Positions 49,340-59,406 of a stretch of DNA of 64,000 nucleotides are shown piece by piece. Location of the stretch: the NCBI RefSeq assembly GCF_900456975.1, contig NZ_UGYM01000002.1, forward strand, positions 1,798,001 to 1,862,000, read 5' to 3'. This stretch comes from Shewanella baltica (GTDB taxonomy: Bacteria > Pseudomonadota > Gammaproteobacteria > Enterobacterales > Shewanellaceae). Position 1 is the first letter of the stretch. The number at the start of each line of letters is the position of its first letter. The translations under genes were made by a program, and so were the position numbers. The notes beneath the pieces were generated by a model. That model was not told the origin of the DNA. It saw only the letters and a program-made list of their open reading frames with translations, and did no database searches.

Positions 49340-49864
49340 ATGAATTATTTCGAGCTGTTTAAATTTTCCCCTGCCTTCGATATTGATACCGCCTTACTTG
49401 CAGAACGCTATCGCGAACTGCAACGGGCGGTTCATCCCGATAAATTTGCCAATGATACTGAGCAGCAAAAATTGCTGTCGGTGCAGCGCACGGCGCAAGT
49501 CAATGATGGTTTTCAAACCTTAAAAGATCCCATTCGCCGCGCCGAGCATATGTTGTCGCTGCGCGGCATTGAATTAAGCCATGAAACCACCACAGTGAAA
49601 GATACTGGCTTCTTGATGCAGCAAATGGAATGGCGTGAGGCGTTGGAAGACATACGCGATAGTGCCGATCCTCAAGCGAGTATTGACGAGCTATATCAAT
49701 CGTTTGCGCAGTACCGCGCGCAACTCACTCAGCAATTGACTCAACTGTTAACCAGTGAGCAGGCTGAAGATGCATTGTTAGCGGCGGATCAAGTTCGCAA
49801 ACTCAAATTTATGGCAAAATTACACGACGAGTTAACCAGAGTCGAAGACGCTCTGTTAGATTGA
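49340..49864 (+). CDS. hscB: Co-chaperone HscB
   Basis: 174-residue J-type co-chaperone that brings IscU to HscA. The J domain (1-75) has HPD in [10 protein letters not shown]; the C-terminal three-helix bundle (about 85-174) binds IscU. It is 16 nt after iscA and 67 nt before hscA. Confidence 0.96.
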   Translation: MNYFELFKFSPAFDIDTALLAERYRELQRAVHPDKFANDTEQQKLLSVQRTAQVNDGFQTLKDPIRRAEHMLSLRGIELSHETTTVKDTGFLMQQMEWREALEDIRDSADPQASIDELYQSFAQYRAQLTQQLTQLLTSEQAEDALLAADQVRKLKFMAKLHDELTRVEDALLD

Positions 49865-49931
49865 TTTTGCGTGTTTATGTTACTTTGCTGACTCAAGCAC
49901 GCTTGAGTTGGCATTACTAAGTTGGATATAT

Positions 49932-51794
49932 ATGGCCCTTTTGCAGATAGCTGAGCCCGGTCAAAGTGCCGCGCCGCACCAACATAGACTTGCCGTTGGC
50001 ATCGATTTAGGTACGACCAATTCTTTGGTGGCGGCTGTTCGAAGTGGGGAGACGGCAACCCTGCCGGACGAACTTGGACAGCATTCATTACCTTCTATCG
50101 TGCGTTATACCCAAGATTCAGTCGAAGTTGGCGCCCTTGCGGCGTTGAGTTCGGCGCAGGATCCGCAAAACACGATCGTTTCGGTTAAGCGTTTTATGGG
50201 CCGCAGCCTGGCTGATATCAAAGCCGGCGAGCAATCATTCCCCTACGAGTTTGCCGAAAGCGAAAACGGTTTACCTTTATTCGTGACTCCCCAAGGCCAA
50301 GTAAATCCCGTGCAAGTGTCTGCGGAGATTTTACGTCCGCTGATTGCCCGTGCTGAAAAAACCTTAGGTGGCGAGCTGCAAGGTGTCGTAATAACCGTAC
50401 CGGCCTATTTTGATGATGCCCAGCGCCAAGGCACGAAAGATGCCGCAGCTTTGCTGGGTGTTAAAGTGCTACGTCTGTTGAATGAACCGACGGCTGCTGC
50501 GATTGCCTACGGCTTAGACTCTAAGCAAGAGGGCGTAATTGCCATCTATGACTTAGGCGGCGGCACCTTCGACATTTCTATTTTGCGCTTGAATCGCGGC
50601 GTATTCGAAGTGTTAGCCACCGGCGGTGATTCTGCGCTTGGCGGCGATGATTTCGATCATTTACTCCAAGCACATATGCAACAAGTGTGGCAGCTTAGCG
50701 ACATCGACTCACAATTAAGCCGTCAACTGTTGATTGAATCGCGTCGAGTCAAAGAAGCCTTAACGGATGCAGCAGAAACTGAAGCAAAAGTGATCCTTGC
50801 CGATGGGACTGAGCTCACGCAAATCGTTACTAAAGCTGAATTTGATGCCATGATTGCGGCGTTGGTTAAGAAGACCATTGCTAGCTGTCGCCGTACCCTG
50901 CGTGATGCGGGCGTAACGACAGATGAAGTGCTTGAAACTGTGATGGTTGGCGGTTCAACGCGCGTGCCATTAGTGCGTGAACAGGTTGAAGCTTTCTTCG
51001 GTAAACCACCACTGACGTCTATCGATCCCGACCGTGTTGTCGCGATTGGTGCGGCCATTCAAGCCGACATTTTAGTGGGTAATAAACCCGAATCTGATTT
51101 GCTGCTCCTCGATGTGATCCCTTTGTCATTAGGCATAGAGACCATGGGCGGTTTAGTGGAAAAAGTGGTGTCGCGTAATACGACGATTCCGGTTGCGCGA
51201 GCACAGGAATTTACCACCTTTAAAGATGGTCAAACGGCCATGGCATTTCATGTGGTGCAGGGCGAGCGTGAGCTCGTTGCCGATTGCCGCTCACTGGCGC
51301 GTTTTACTCTAAAAGGTATTCCGCCGTTAGCTGCAGGCGCTGCGCACATTCGTGTGACTTTCCAAGTGGATGCAGATGGTTTACTCAGTGTGACCGCGAT
51401 GGAGAAATCCACCGGCGTGCAGTCAAGTATTCAAGTTAAGCCGTCTTTTGGTTTATCGGATACTGAAATTGCCACTATGCTGAAAGATTCGATGAAGTAT
51501 GCCAAAGACGATATCGGTCGTCGTATGCTGGCCGAGCAGCAAGTGGAGGCGGCGAGGGTACTCGAGTCTTTACATGCCGCGTTAGCGAAAGATGGCGACT
51601 TGCTGAATGCCGATGAGCGTAGACAAATCGATGCCACTATGGCCAATGTGGCGCAAGTTGCCGCGGGCGATGATGCCGATGCGATTAAGCTCGCGATTGA
51701 AAAACTGGATGAGCAAACCCAAGATTTTGCTGCCAGACGTATGGACAATTCTATTCGAGTGGCATTCAAAGGCCAGTCGATCGACAACATATAG
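49932..51794 (+). CDS. hscA: Hsp70-type chaperone HscA
   Basis: 620-residue specialised Hsp70 that drives cluster transfer from Isc[21 protein letters not shown] matches the E. coli start, so ATG 49932 (GGA 7 nt upstream) is preferred over an ATG 24 nt earlier. [40 protein letters not shown] and [17 protein letters not shown] are the nucleotide-binding motifs. A substrate domain follows from about residue 390. Confidence 0.97.
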   Translation: MALLQIAEPGQSAAPHQHRLAVGIDLGTTNSLVAAVRSGETATLPDELGQHSLPSIVRYTQDSVEVGALAALSSAQDPQNTIVSVKRFMGRSLADIKAGEQSFPYEFAESENGLPLFVTPQGQVNPVQVSAEILRPLIARAEKTLGGELQGVVITVPAYFDDAQRQGTKDAAALLGVKVLRLLNEPTAAAIAYGLDSKQEGVIAIYDLGGGTFDISILRLNRGVFEVLATGGDSALGGDDFDHLLQAHMQQVWQLSDIDSQLSRQLLIESRRVKEALTDAAETEAKVILADGTELTQIVTKAEFDAMIAALVKKTIASCRRTLRDAGVTTDEVLETVMVGGSTRVPLVREQVEAFFGKPPLTSIDPDRVVAIGAAIQADILVGNKPESDLLLLDVIPLSLGIETMGGLVEKVVSRNTTIPVARAQEFTTFKDGQTAMAFHVVQGERELVADCRSLARFTLKGIPPLAAGAAHIRVTFQVDADGLLSVTAMEKSTGVQSSIQVKPSFGLSDTEIATMLKDSMKYAKDDIGRRMLAEQQVEAARVLESLHAALAKDGDLLNADERRQIDATMANVAQVAAGDDADAIKLAIEKLDEQTQDFAARRMDNSIRVAFKGQSIDNI

Positions 51795-51802
51795 GTGATG
51801 TA

Positions 51803-52141
51803 ATGCCCCAATTAGTCTTTCTTCCCCATGCCGAGTTGTGCCCAGATGGTGCAGTGCTTGAGGCGAATGTTGGTGAGACCATTCTTGATGTTGCCCTGCG
51901 TAATGGCATCAATATCGAGCATGCATGTGAAAAGTCCTGTGCTTGCACGACGTGTCACTGTATCGTGCGTGAAGGCTTTAATGATCTTGAGCCAAGTGAT
52001 GAGCTAGAAGATGATATGTTAGACAAAGCTTGGGGACTTGAGCCCGAAAGCCGTCTATCTTGTCAGGCGAAAGTGGTCGACACTGACATGGTGATTGAGA
52101 TCCCTAAATACACGGTTAACATGGTCAGCGAAGGCAATTAA
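51803..52141 (+). CDS. fdx: Isc-type 2Fe-2S ferredoxin
   Basis: 112-residue adrenodoxin-like ferredoxin that supplies electrons for cluster assembly. Ligands are visible in CEKSCACTTCHCIV and RLSCQAK. It starts 8 nt after hscA and is followed after 19 nt by a strong terminator, so the isc operon ends here without iscX. Confidence 0.97.
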   Translation: MPQLVFLPHAELCPDGAVLEANVGETILDVALRNGINIEHACEKSCACTTCHCIVREGFNDLEPSDELEDDMLDKAWGLEPESRLSCQAKVVDTDMVIEIPKYTVNMVSEGN

Positions 52142-52160
52142 TGCTGCCGCGATAATTGTT

Positions 52161-52187
52161 AAAACCAGTCCACGTGACTGGTTTTTT
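52161..52187 (+). terminator. isc operon terminator
   Basis: AAAACCAGTC and GACTGGTTTT form a perfect 10-bp stem with a 5-nt loop, followed by T residues. Confidence 0.94.
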
Positions 52188-52299
52188 GCTTTTGGCGTTG
52201 AGCATTTGTGCAACTAATCTTGTCTATGCCTCTAGTTGTTTGATTTATCCCTGCGCAGGCGTATTATGCGCTCAAAATTAATGGTTGCCGGAGACCAGA

Positions 52300-53205
52300 A
52301 TGAGAATAGCGATCTTATCGCAAGGGCCTGAGTTATATTCAACGAAGCGACTCGTTGAAGCGGCTCAATTACGTGGTCATGAAGTACAAGTAATCAATCC
52401 CCTTGAATGTTATATGAATATCAACATGCGGCAATCGAGTATCCACATTGGTGGGCGAGAGTTACCCGCATTTGATGCTGTGATCCCCCGCATTGGGGCG
52501 TCGATTACCTTTTATGGCTCGGCGGTATTGCGTCAGTTTGAGATGATGGGCGTATATGCTTTAAATGATTCTGTTGGGATCTCGCGCTCACGTGACAAAT
52601 TGCGTTCTATGCAGCTGATGTCACGCCGCGGCATTGGCTTACCCATTACTGGATTTGCCAATAAACCGAGTGATATCCCCGACTTGATTGATATGGTGGG
52701 TGGCGCGCCTCTGGTGATTAAATTACTCGAAGGCACCCAAGGTATCGGCGTGGTATTAGCCGAGACTCGTAAAGCGGCTGAGAGCGTGATTGAAGCCTTT
52801 ATGGGCCTTAAAGCCAACATCATGGTGCAGGAATATATTAAAGAAGCCAATGGCGCAGACATTCGCTGTTTCGTGCTCGGCGATAAAGTGATTGCCGCCA
52901 TGAAGCGTCAAGCTATGCCCGGTGAGTTCCGCTCTAACTTGCACCGTGGTGGCACGGCAAGTTTAGTCAAATTAACCCCAGAGGAACGCTCAGTCGCCAT
53001 TCGTGCAGCTAAGACCATGGGGCTTAATGTGGCTGGTGTTGACTTGCTACGCTCAAACCACGGTCCTGTGATCATGGAAGTTAACTCTTCACCTGGTCTT
53101 GAAGGAATTGAAGGCGCCACCACGAAAGATGTGGCGGGTGCTATTATTGATTTTGTTGAAAAAAATGCGATTAAAGTGAAAAAGGTGACGCAAGCACAGG
53201 GTTAG
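52300..53205 (+). CDS. rimK: RimK-type glutamate ligase
   Basis: 301-residue ATP-grasp ligase; in E. coli it adds glutamates to the C-terminus of ribosomal protein S6. [20 protein letters not shown] is the family start. [40 protein letters not shown] and [17 protein letters not shown] are the ATP-grasp elements. ATG 52300 follows GGAGA by 5 nt; a TTG at 52285 is rejected. It lies between fdx and iscX but is separated from fdx by a terminator. Confidence 0.94.
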   Translation: MRIAILSQGPELYSTKRLVEAAQLRGHEVQVINPLECYMNINMRQSSIHIGGRELPAFDAVIPRIGASITFYGSAVLRQFEMMGVYALNDSVGISRSRDKLRSMQLMSRRGIGLPITGFANKPSDIPDLIDMVGGAPLVIKLLEGTQGIGVVLAETRKAAESVIEAFMGLKANIMVQEYIKEANGADIRCFVLGDKVIAAMKRQAMPGEFRSNLHRGGTASLVKLTPEERSVAIRAAKTMGLNVAGVDLLRSNHGPVIMEVNSSPGLEGIEGATTKDVAGAIIDFVEKNAIKVKKVTQAQG

Positions 53206-53318
53206 TGCCCTTGCTGTCGAGTATTGACTACGGAATATCAACACTTGATTCACCTCCTTATGGGTAACGCCGTTTAGCAAGAACTTACCCATTAAAGCGA
53301 ACCGAATAGGGGAAAACG

Positions 53319-53516
53319 ATGACATTAACCTGGATAGATTCGTTAGATATTGCGTTGGAATTACTCGAAGCACACCCAGAGGTGAATCCTACTCAGCTGC
53401 ATTTCACCCAATTGTATGAGTGGGTGTTAGCCTTGGATGATTTTGCCGATGATCCCAAGCACTGTAATGAAAAAATACTGGAAGCGATTCAGCAGTGTTG
53501 GATTGATGAAAAGTAG
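53319..53516 (+). CDS. iscX: IscX, acidic iron-sulfur cluster assembly modulator
   Basis: 65 residues. MTLTWIDSLDIALELLEAHP, QLYEWVLALDDFADDPKHCN and EKILEAIQQCWIDEK match E. coli IscX position by position, including the acidic helix that binds iron and IscS. GGGGAA lies upstream of the ATG. In E. coli it directly follows fdx; here a terminator and rimK intervene, so it is probably expressed with rimK or alone. Confidence 0.93.
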   Translation: MTLTWIDSLDIALELLEAHPEVNPTQLHFTQLYEWVLALDDFADDPKHCNEKILEAIQQCWIDEK

Positions 53517-53628
53517 TGAGCACAGCGGTGATACGGCTTTTTATGTGAGGCATCTTGTCCTTTTGACGTTTAACTAAGGTGATTTACCTCACGTATTTGC
53601 AGGGGCGCAGAGAATATTTGGCGAGAGT

Positions 53629-53642
53629 TTGATCACAGTCAA
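53629..53642. promoter_or_regulatory. FNR/EtrA-like site upstream of the HPGHG small-protein gene
   Basis: TTGATCACAGTCAA deviates at one position (ATCAA read as GTCAA) from the FNR consensus TTGAT-N4-ATCAA. It lies 91 nt before the ATG of the 55-residue gene, a distance that fits an activated promoter. CRP binds similar sites. Confidence 0.4.
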
Positions 53643-53733
53643 GTTCATTTTTAGCGGATATCGTACCTTGTTGTATATTGGTTAAGGCATTTAAATGGCT
53701 TAACTTTGTTATCGCAACTGCAAGGATGTTCAC

Positions 53734-53901
53734 ATGAAACTTTTGCTTGTATTGTTATGTATGCTTGTCCCTTCAATGGCTTGGGCTCATCCAGGGCATG
53801 GCGGTGTCGGTTTATTCCATCACTTGTTAGATCTTGCTCCCGCAGTCATTTTAGTCGCTTTGATTGCTTGTGCAGGTATTTGGGCAAAAAATAGAAAATA
53901 A
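53734..53901 (+). CDS. Small HPGHG membrane or secreted protein
   Basis: 55 residues: a signal peptide MKLLLVLLCMLVPSMAWA, then HPGHGGVGLFHHLLDLAPAV, then a hydrophobic segment ILVALIACAGIW and the basic end AKNRK. AAGGA lies 7 nt before the ATG, and a terminator follows the stop, so it is a complete small gene. Four His and the HPGHG motif right after the cleavage site recall the start of HupE/UreJ-type nickel/cobalt transporters, but the rest of such a transporter is absent. A small one-helix periplasm-facing metal-binding protein is a reasonable but unproved idea. Confidence 0.75.
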   Translation: MKLLLVLLCMLVPSMAWAHPGHGGVGLFHHLLDLAPAVILVALIACAGIWAKNRK

Positions 53902-53923
53902 TCCCATTTTTTAATGAGTTAAT

Positions 53924-53962
53924 GGACCCTGCTGAGGATTTATCCTCCTAGCGGGGTCTTTT
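53924..53962 (+). terminator. Terminator after the HPGHG small gene
   Basis: GACCCTGCTGAGGA pairs with TCCTCCTAGCGGGGTC (wobbles and one mismatch), followed by TTTT. Confidence 0.8.
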
Positions 53963-54098
53963 GTGTGATCAAGCTGATTACGAATAAAGCGAATGTGCGC
54001 AATATCTCAGACTAATTTGCTATAAAGATAGGATTTAGCTTTTAAATTTCGTATAATCCGCGCGAATTTTTTAAACTTGCTGACAAAGGAAGCTAGTT

Positions 54099-54530
54099 AT
54101 GGCGATCGAACGCACATTTTCTATTATCAAACCTGATGCTGTTGCAAAAAACCACATCGGTGCTATCTACAATCGTTTTGAAACTGCTGGTCTTAAGATC
54201 GTTGCATCAAAAATGTTACACCTGACCAAAGAACAAGCTGAAGGTTTCTATGCTGAGCATAGCGAACGCGGCTTCTTCGGTGCTCTGGTTGCATTCATGA
54301 CTTCTGGTCCTATCATGGTCCAAGTATTAGAAGGCGAAAACGCTGTTTTAGCTCACCGTGAAATTTTAGGTGCAACTAACCCAGCTCAAGCGGCTCCTGG
54401 TACTATCCGTGCTGATTTCGCTGAAAGCATTGACGAAAACGCGGCTCACGGCTCTGATGCTGTTGAATCTGCTGCTCGTGAAATTGCTTACTTCTTCAGC
54501 GCTGAAGAACTGTGTCCACGCACTCGTTAA
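54099..54530 (+). CDS. ndk: Nucleoside diphosphate kinase
   Basis: 143-residue enzyme that equilibrates nucleoside triphosphates. [20 protein letters not shown], the loop [16 protein letters not shown], the HGSDAVESA stretch with the phosphorylated His, and REIAYFF are all present. Length equals E. coli Ndk. It is monocistronic with its own terminator; codon use is strongly biased, as expected of a highly expressed gene. Confidence 0.98.
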   Translation: MAIERTFSIIKPDAVAKNHIGAIYNRFETAGLKIVASKMLHLTKEQAEGFYAEHSERGFFGALVAFMTSGPIMVQVLEGENAVLAHREILGATNPAQAAPGTIRADFAESIDENAAHGSDAVESAAREIAYFFSAEELCPRTR

Positions 54531-54546
54531 TTCGATGCTAAGACTG

Positions 54547-54572
54547 AAAAAGGAGCCCTAGGCTCCTTTTTT
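54547..54572 (+). terminator. ndk terminator
   Basis: AAAAAGGAGCC and GGCTCCTTTTT enclose the 3-nt loop CTA, 16 nt after the ndk stop. Confidence 0.95.
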
Positions 54573-54721
54573 ATTGGCTGCAATTTAGCGAATACTGCTT
54601 GCCGTGCGCAATGAATCTAATGCCGCGATACCAATTACATCTCGCTTTACCGTTTTAAAGCGGTATTAGCGTTTGTTTTTATTGTTCTTTTAAAATTCTG
54701 CACATTTTTTTAATTTTCTTG

Positions 54722-54749
54722 CTTGAAATTTTCTCTCCCGTCCTTATAT
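54722..54749 (+). promoter_or_regulatory. Sigma32-like heat-shock promoter
   Basis: CTTGAAA (54722-54728), a 13-nt spacer and CCTTATAT (54742-54749) fit the heat-shock sigma factor pattern CTTGAAA-N(13-15)-CCCCATnT with two changes in the -10. It leads into the small heat-shock gene. Confidence 0.65.
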
Positions 54750-54779
54750 CTATTTCAGGATCGCTCGATGAGGATCCTA

Positions 54780-54888
54780 GTGTGAATTCTGTGCCGTAAG
54801 GACAGAAGATTTAATTCGGCAGACTCTACAAACGTTTTCATCCTGAAAACAGTCCGCCAATTCTCCATATTGCTTAAGACAAGGATAT
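54780..54888 (+). promoter_or_regulatory. ROSE-like RNA thermometer in the ibpA-type 5' leader
   Basis: The last hairpin (54867-54888) pairs ATATTGCTT with AAGGATAT, so the ribosome binding site AAGGA (54881-54885) is held in a stem with one U-G pair and an unpaired G in UUGCU, the hallmark of ROSE elements. Upstream hairpins are also visible (GTTTTCA with TGAAAAC at 54834-54850; TCTGTGCC region with GGACAGA near 54788-54806). Heating would open the last stem and free the ribosome binding site. Confidence 0.8.
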
Positions 54889-54892
54889 GAAT

Positions 54893-55336
54893 ATGCGTAC
54901 TTATGATTTAACACCACTTTACCGCAGTGCCATTGGTTTTGACCGTTTAGCGCAATTGGCAGAACATGCCGCTGCCAATAATGGCAACTCAGGTTATCCT
55001 CCATATAACATCGAATTACTCGGCGAAAATCGTTATCGCATAACGATGGCCGTAGCGGGATTCTCAATGGATGAACTTGAGATCAGCAGTGAAGGTGAAA
55101 AATTGCTGGTGAAAGGCAATAAAGCCGAAAGCCAAACCGAGCGTAAATACCTGTATCAAGGCATAGCTGAACGCGGTTTTGAGCGTACTTTTCAGCTGGC
55201 AGACTATGTCACTGTGCTCGGTGCAAGTTTAGAAAATGGCTTACTCAATGTTGATTTAGTGCGTGAAATTCCTGAAGCATTGAAACCACGCAAAATTGAG
55301 ATCACCTCATCGCGCTTGTTAGACAGCCAGTCATAA
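54893..55336 (+). CDS. ibpA: Small heat-shock protein, IbpA-like
   Basis: 147-residue Hsp20-family holdase. [20 protein letters not shown] matches IbpA. The alpha-crystallin domain (about 37-130) includes [20 protein letters not shown] and [20 protein letters not shown]; the tail has KPRKIEI with the oligomerisation motif I-x-I. ATG 54893 lies 7 nt after AAGGA and matches the family; the ATG two codons earlier is too near. IbpB is the paralogue alternative. Control by sigma32 and a ROSE thermometer is indicated upstream. Confidence 0.92.
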   Translation: MRTYDLTPLYRSAIGFDRLAQLAEHAAANNGNSGYPPYNIELLGENRYRITMAVAGFSMDELEISSEGEKLLVKGNKAESQTERKYLYQGIAERGFERTFQLADYVTVLGASLENGLLNVDLVREIPEALKPRKIEITSSRLLDSQS

Positions 55337-55357
55337 TTGACGCTGTGATAATCGCTT

Positions 55358-55395
55358 AAAAAACAAGGGGAGCATTATGCTCCCCTTGATGTTTT
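55358..55395. terminator. Bidirectional terminator between ibpA and ilvH
   Basis: CAAGGGGAGCA and TGCTCCCCTTG form an 11-bp stem, flanked by A-rich and T-rich tracts on either side. It serves both converging genes. Confidence 0.9.
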
Positions 55396-55437
55396 TGTAT
55401 TTATGCGAAAAATGTCCGCGAGATTTCCTTCAGAAAA

Positions 55438-55932
55438 CTAGGCTTTCATGGCCTTTTCGCCGCGGGCCAAACCCACCACGCCGGAGCGTGAGACTTCGAC
55501 CAGTTTGGTGACTTCCCCCAGCGCATGAATAAAGGCATCGAGTTTATCTGACGTGCCCACCATTTGGATGGTGTATAAATTGGCGGTGACATCGACAATC
55601 TGTCCGCGGAAAATATCCGCCATGCGTTTCACTTCTTCCCTAAATTCACCTTGGGCACGGACCTTAACAAGGGCGAGTTCGCGTTCAATATAAGCAGACT
55701 CGGTAATATTCGATACTTTTAACACATCGATTAACTTATGTAGCTGCTTCTCTATCTGCTCTAACACCATTTCGTCGGCAACGACTGTGATATTAAGCCG
55801 CGACAGGGTGATATCGTCCGTTGGCGCCACTGTTAAACTTTCAATGTTATAACCGCGTTGTGAAAACAAACCGACCACACGAGACAGGGCGCCGGATTGG
55901 TTTTCTAATAATACAGATATAATTCGACGCAT
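55438..55932 (-). CDS. ilvH: Acetolactate synthase III small (regulatory) subunit
   Basis: 164 residues (E. coli IlvH 163). The N-terminal ACT domain [20 protein letters not shown] (about 1-75) binds valine; the C-terminal half completes the regulatory subunit. The ATG at 55932 shares its A with the ilvI stop (TAATG), implying coupled translation; an in-frame start at 55959 within ilvI is not family-like. Confidence 0.95.
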   Translation of the reverse strand: MRRIISVLLENQSGALSRVVGLFSQRGYNIESLTVAPTDDITLSRLNITVVADEMVLEQIEKQLHKLIDVLKVSNITESAYIERELALVKVRAQGEFREEVKRMADIFRGQIVDVTANLYTIQMVGTSDKLDAFIHALGEVTKLVEVSRSGVVGLARGEKAMKA

Positions 55933-57650
55933 TAGCATTTCTCCGTCTTGGTCAGCCACATTTCATTCATCGCACCACCGCGGATCAACATGGGGTACAC
56001 GTGCTCAGTTTCATCCACCATGATATCGATAAAGACCAGCCTGTCTTTCATCGCCAGCGCTTCAGCCATTTTTGACTCAAGTTCGGTGGGATCGCTGATC
56101 GTCATGCCAACATGACCATAGGCCTCGGCAATTTTGGCAAAATTTGGCACTGAATCCATATAGGAATGTGAGTGACGGCCAGAGTAAATCATGTCCTGCC
56201 ATTGTTTTACCATGCCAAGGAAACGATTGTTTAAGTTGATGATTTTAACCGGCGTATCATATTGCAGCGCGGTCGAAAGCTCTTGAATGTTCATCTGGAT
56301 GGAACCATCACCCGTGACACACACAACAGTAGCGTCAGGCATGGCCATTTTTACGCCCATCGCGGCGGGCAGGCCGAATCCCATTGTCCCTAGGCCACCT
56401 GAGTTGATCCAGCGACGCGGCTTATCGAACGGATAGTACAAGGCGGCAAACATTTGGTGCTGGCCAACATCTGATGCGACATAGGCATCGCCATTGGTTA
56501 GCTTATACAAGGTTTCAATCACTTGCTGTGGTTTGATGCGGCCACTGTTTTTGTCATAGGCCAGACAATCGCGACTGCGCCATTGTTCAATGTCATTCCA
56601 CCAAGTAGCAATGGCATCGTTGTCGTTGTGTTCGTTCGATTCATCTAACAGTGCCAACATGCTGTCTAAAATGCTGTCGGCTGACCCCACGATAGGAATA
56701 TCCACGTGGATAGTTTTTGAAATAGACGAGGGATCGATATCTATATGCAAAATGGTCGCGTTCGGACAGTATTTTTCCACATTATTGGTGGTTCTATCGT
56801 CGAAGCGTACACCAATACCGAAGATCAAATCGCAGTTATGCATTGTCATGTTGGCTTCGTAGCGACCGTGCATCCCAAGCATGCCTAAACTGTTTTTGTG
56901 GGTGCTTGGAAAAGCGCCAAGTCCCATCAGCGTGCTGACGACGGGAATATTTAATCTCTCAGCCAATTGCAGGATTTGCTTATCACAACCTGAGATAATC
57001 GCGCCGCCACCGACATAAAGTACCGGTTTTTTCGCGGCTAACAGGGCTTGAAGACCACGGCGGATCTGACCTTTATGGCCTGATGTCGTTGGATTATACG
57101 AGCGCATTTTGACGCTTTCTGGGTAGCAATATTCGTGCAGCAGAGCTGGGTTTAAACAATCTTTTGGCAGATCGACAACTACAGGACCGGGACGGCCAGT
57201 AGAGGCAATGTAAAAAGCCTTTTTAATAATTTCAGGAATTTCAGTCGGATCTTTAACTAAAAAGCTGTGTTTCACTACAGGGCGAGAGATACCTATCATG
57301 TCGCATTCTTGGAAGGCATCGTTACCGATAAGATTGCTCGGGACTTGACCCGATAACACCACAAGGGGGATAGAATCCATGTAAGCGGTGGCAATACCGG
57401 TAATCGCGTTGGTCGCGCCTGGGCCTGAGGTGACTAATACAACGCCCACTTTACCCGTGGCACGGGCGTAGCCATCGGCCATGTGTACGGCGGCTTGTTC
57501 GTGGCGAACGAGTATGTGTTCAATACCGGGGATAACGTGCAGGGCGTCGTAGATATCTAAAACTGAACCGCCAGGATAACCAAAAATGTGCTTTACGCCT
57601 TCATCGATCAAAGAACGCACTATCATGCTGGCGCCGGATAACATCTCCAT
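55932..57650 (-). CDS. ilvI: Acetolactate synthase III large (catalytic) subunit
   Basis: 572-residue ThDP- and FAD-dependent enzyme, first committed step of branched-chain amino acid synthesis. [20 protein letters not shown] and [20 protein letters not shown] hold the ThDP-activating Glu; [19 protein letters not shown] is the ThDP-Mg motif; [20 protein letters not shown] is typical of AHAS. AGGAG lies 6 nt before ATG. No leader peptide rich in Ile, Leu or Val was seen upstream, so attenuation is unlikely; Lrp control as in E. coli is only an inference. Confidence 0.96.
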   Translation of the reverse strand: MEMLSGASMIVRSLIDEGVKHIFGYPGGSVLDIYDALHVIPGIEHILVRHEQAAVHMADGYARATGKVGVVLVTSGPGATNAITGIATAYMDSIPLVVLSGQVPSNLIGNDAFQECDMIGISRPVVKHSFLVKDPTEIPEIIKKAFYIASTGRPGPVVVDLPKDCLNPALLHEYCYPESVKMRSYNPTTSGHKGQIRRGLQALLAAKKPVLYVGGGAIISGCDKQILQLAERLNIPVVSTLMGLGAFPSTHKNSLGMLGMHGRYEANMTMHNCDLIFGIGVRFDDRTTNNVEKYCPNATILHIDIDPSSISKTIHVDIPIVGSADSILDSMLALLDESNEHNDNDAIATWWNDIEQWRSRDCLAYDKNSGRIKPQQVIETLYKLTNGDAYVASDVGQHQMFAALYYPFDKPRRWINSGGLGTMGFGLPAAMGVKMAMPDATVVCVTGDGSIQMNIQELSTALQYDTPVKIINLNNRFLGMVKQWQDMIYSGRHSHSYMDSVPNFAKIAEAYGHVGMTISDPTELESKMAEALAMKDRLVFIDIMVDETEHVYPMLIRGGAMNEMWLTKTEKC

Positions 57651-57993
57651 GTGGAACTCCTATTGCATAGTACCGTTACGGTAAACAGTATCTTGTTACA
57701 GCGACGGTAATCGCTCTAAAAATTAAGCCTGAAGGGTAATTCAGACTCCGAAATGCTGAACTGACTTCGTCGAAGACAAGTGACTCATCCCTTAGGATGC
57801 AGCAACTGTTGCAATGAACAGAATTTCATCATATTCAAAAAAAACAACATTTCAAGCCTTTTATGTAAAAAATAACCAACTTGAAACAATTTCACGTTTG
57901 AATGACTCGATAACTTGCTTGAATCGCCAAGTAACCTAGGCTGGTTTATGGGCTTATCTTATATTTTTCAGATTGTTAGATGCTTAAAAAGCA
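57651..57993. other. ilvIH control region
   Basis: About 340 nt upstream of ilvI. It contains A/T-tract-rich DNA (57836-57900) and a dyad ACCGTTACGGT at about 57671-57681 in the leader. A short frame MMKFCSLQQLLHPKG has too few regulatory codons to be an attenuation leader. No other gene was seen. Confidence 0.45.
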
Positions 57994-58018
57994 AAAACGG
58001 CACTAAAAGTGCCGTTTT
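57994..58018 (-). terminator. Terminator downstream of the Bcr/CflA-type gene
   Basis: AAAACGGCAC and GTGCCGTTTT form a 10-bp stem with a 5-nt loop; on the minus strand T-rich sequence follows. It lies 165 nt after the transporter stop and separates it from ilvIH. Confidence 0.85.
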
Positions 58019-58147
58019 GGTGTTGGAGGTTAGATAAGCAGATACTTAACTGTCGCGATTAAATATTACTTATTTGCTACATCTGTGAAAGCCAATGCGC
58101 TGTTTTCACGCGATCAAACATGTGTTGCCGATGTGGCATTGGTATCC

Positions 58148-58192
58148 ATGGCTTTTAAAAATAGCCCCTTAAAAATAGATCCTTAAACCGTC
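58148..58192. repeat. CTTAAAAATAG repeat overlapping the Bcr/CflA-type stop codon
   Basis: On the minus strand GTTTAAGGATC (including the stop TAA) is followed by TTTTTAAGGGGC and TTTTTAAAAGCC at about 14-nt spacing, again as copies of the final coding bases and stop. Confidence 0.65.
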
Positions 58193-59406
58193 GGCGGTAT
58201 TTGATGCTTTGGACGGTTGAATTGGCAAATACCGACTAACACAATAGAACCTAACATGAGTGCAGAGAAGGGCACGGCTGTGCCATCGTAAAACACCGCC
58301 AATAACGGGCCCGCCAGTGCGCCACAGCCAAATCTTAAGGTGCCAATAACTGCGGTTGCGGTTCCCGTTTCTTGCTTGAACTTCATCAGTACTATCGCAT
58401 CGGCATTGACTGACATCACCCCTAGGCTACCCATCAAAGGAATAAGCATGATCACGGTAAAGTGATAGCTCATATCCAGCAGGTTTACGGTTAATAAACC
58501 GACACCAGCAATCGCCCCGAAAAAGGTCGACACATGCAACATACGTAGCGAACCATAACGGCCCACGATGCGCGTATTGATGATATTGGCCAACATCAAA
58601 GCGCCGACGTTAGTGCTAAACAAGATGGCAAAATAGGATTTATCTAAGGCAAAGACTTCCATGTAAACGAAGGGCGATGCGGTGAGATAACAGAAAAATG
58701 AAAAAGACGTTAACACGCCACTGGCAATGTTTAACTTAACGCCAGGGCGGGAAAATACGGTCGCATAGGCGCCAAGAAACGATTTTTGGCTGCGGGTATC
58801 CATATCTTTATCGCTGGGCATTTTTAGCGCCAATAGCACCAGTAATAACAGGGTTGCGGCATAGGCGGATTGAATGAAGAAGATTAAATGCCAATCACCG
58901 AGTTCGAGGATCACGCTGCCAATGCTAGGTGCGAGTAATGGCGCTAACATCATGATTAAACTCACGTATGACATACCCTTGGCGGTATTATCACCATAGA
59001 CTTCTTTGATGTATCCCGGCACCACCACAGTCGCAGCCGCGCCGATAAAGGCCTGTAAAAAACGTAGTCCAAGAAAGACTTCGACTTGACCCGCAAACCC
59101 AATCAGTAAGCTGGTGAGCATAAATCCACTCAGTCCCAATATCACCATAGGGCGACGACCAATGCGGTCGGCTAGGGGGCCGAAACATAACATGCCCAGC
59201 GCGTAACCCGCTAAGTAGATACTCAGGGACTGTTGCACTGTCGTGACATCGGTATGAAAACTGAGTGCCAATGTCGACATCGCAGGTAAGTACATGTCGA
59301 TGGCCAATGGCGTGATCGCGACAATCGCCGCAAGCATGGGAATAAGCAGCGCTAAATTCGGTATACGTCTGCCGTTATGGGCAGAAGGTTGTGATTGTGG
59401 GTCCAC
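58183..59406 (-). CDS. Bcr/CflA-family multidrug efflux transporter
   Basis: 407-residue 12-helix major facilitator. AIVAITPLAIDMYLPAMSTL, the DHA1 motif GPLADRIGRRPMVILGLSGF, and RFLQAFIGAAATVVVPGYIK are typical of Bcr/CflA drug:H+ antiporters; substrate not predictable. The start is GTG 59406 preceded by GAGGT. It is monocistronic. A palindrome with FNR-like spacing lies 147 nt upstream. Confidence 0.88.
   Translation of the reverse strand: MDPQSQPSAHNGRRIPNLALLIPMLAAIVAITPLAIDMYLPAMSTLALSFHTDVTTVQQSLSIYLAGYALGMLCFGPLADRIGRRPMVILGLSGFMLTSLLIGFAGQVEVFLGLRFLQAFIGAAATVVVPGYIKEVYGDNTAKGMSYVSLIMMLAPLLAPSIGSVILELGDWHLIFFIQSAYAATLLLLVLLALKMPSDKDMDTRSQKSFLGAYATVFSRPGVKLNIASGVLTSFSFFCYLTASPFVYMEVFALDKSYFAILFSTNVGALMLANIINTRIVGRYGSLRMLHVSTFFGAIAGVGLLTVNLLDMSYHFTVIMLIPLMGSLGVMSVNADAIVLMKFKQETGTATAVIGTLRFGCGALAGPLLAVFYDGTAVPFSALMLGSIVLVGICQFNRPKHQIPPTV

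Noticed and set aside
57786..57833. Short ORF upstream of ilvI (MMKFCSLQQLLHPKG) as an attenuation leader
   Set aside because: Few branched-chain codons and no terminator hairpin between it and ilvI.
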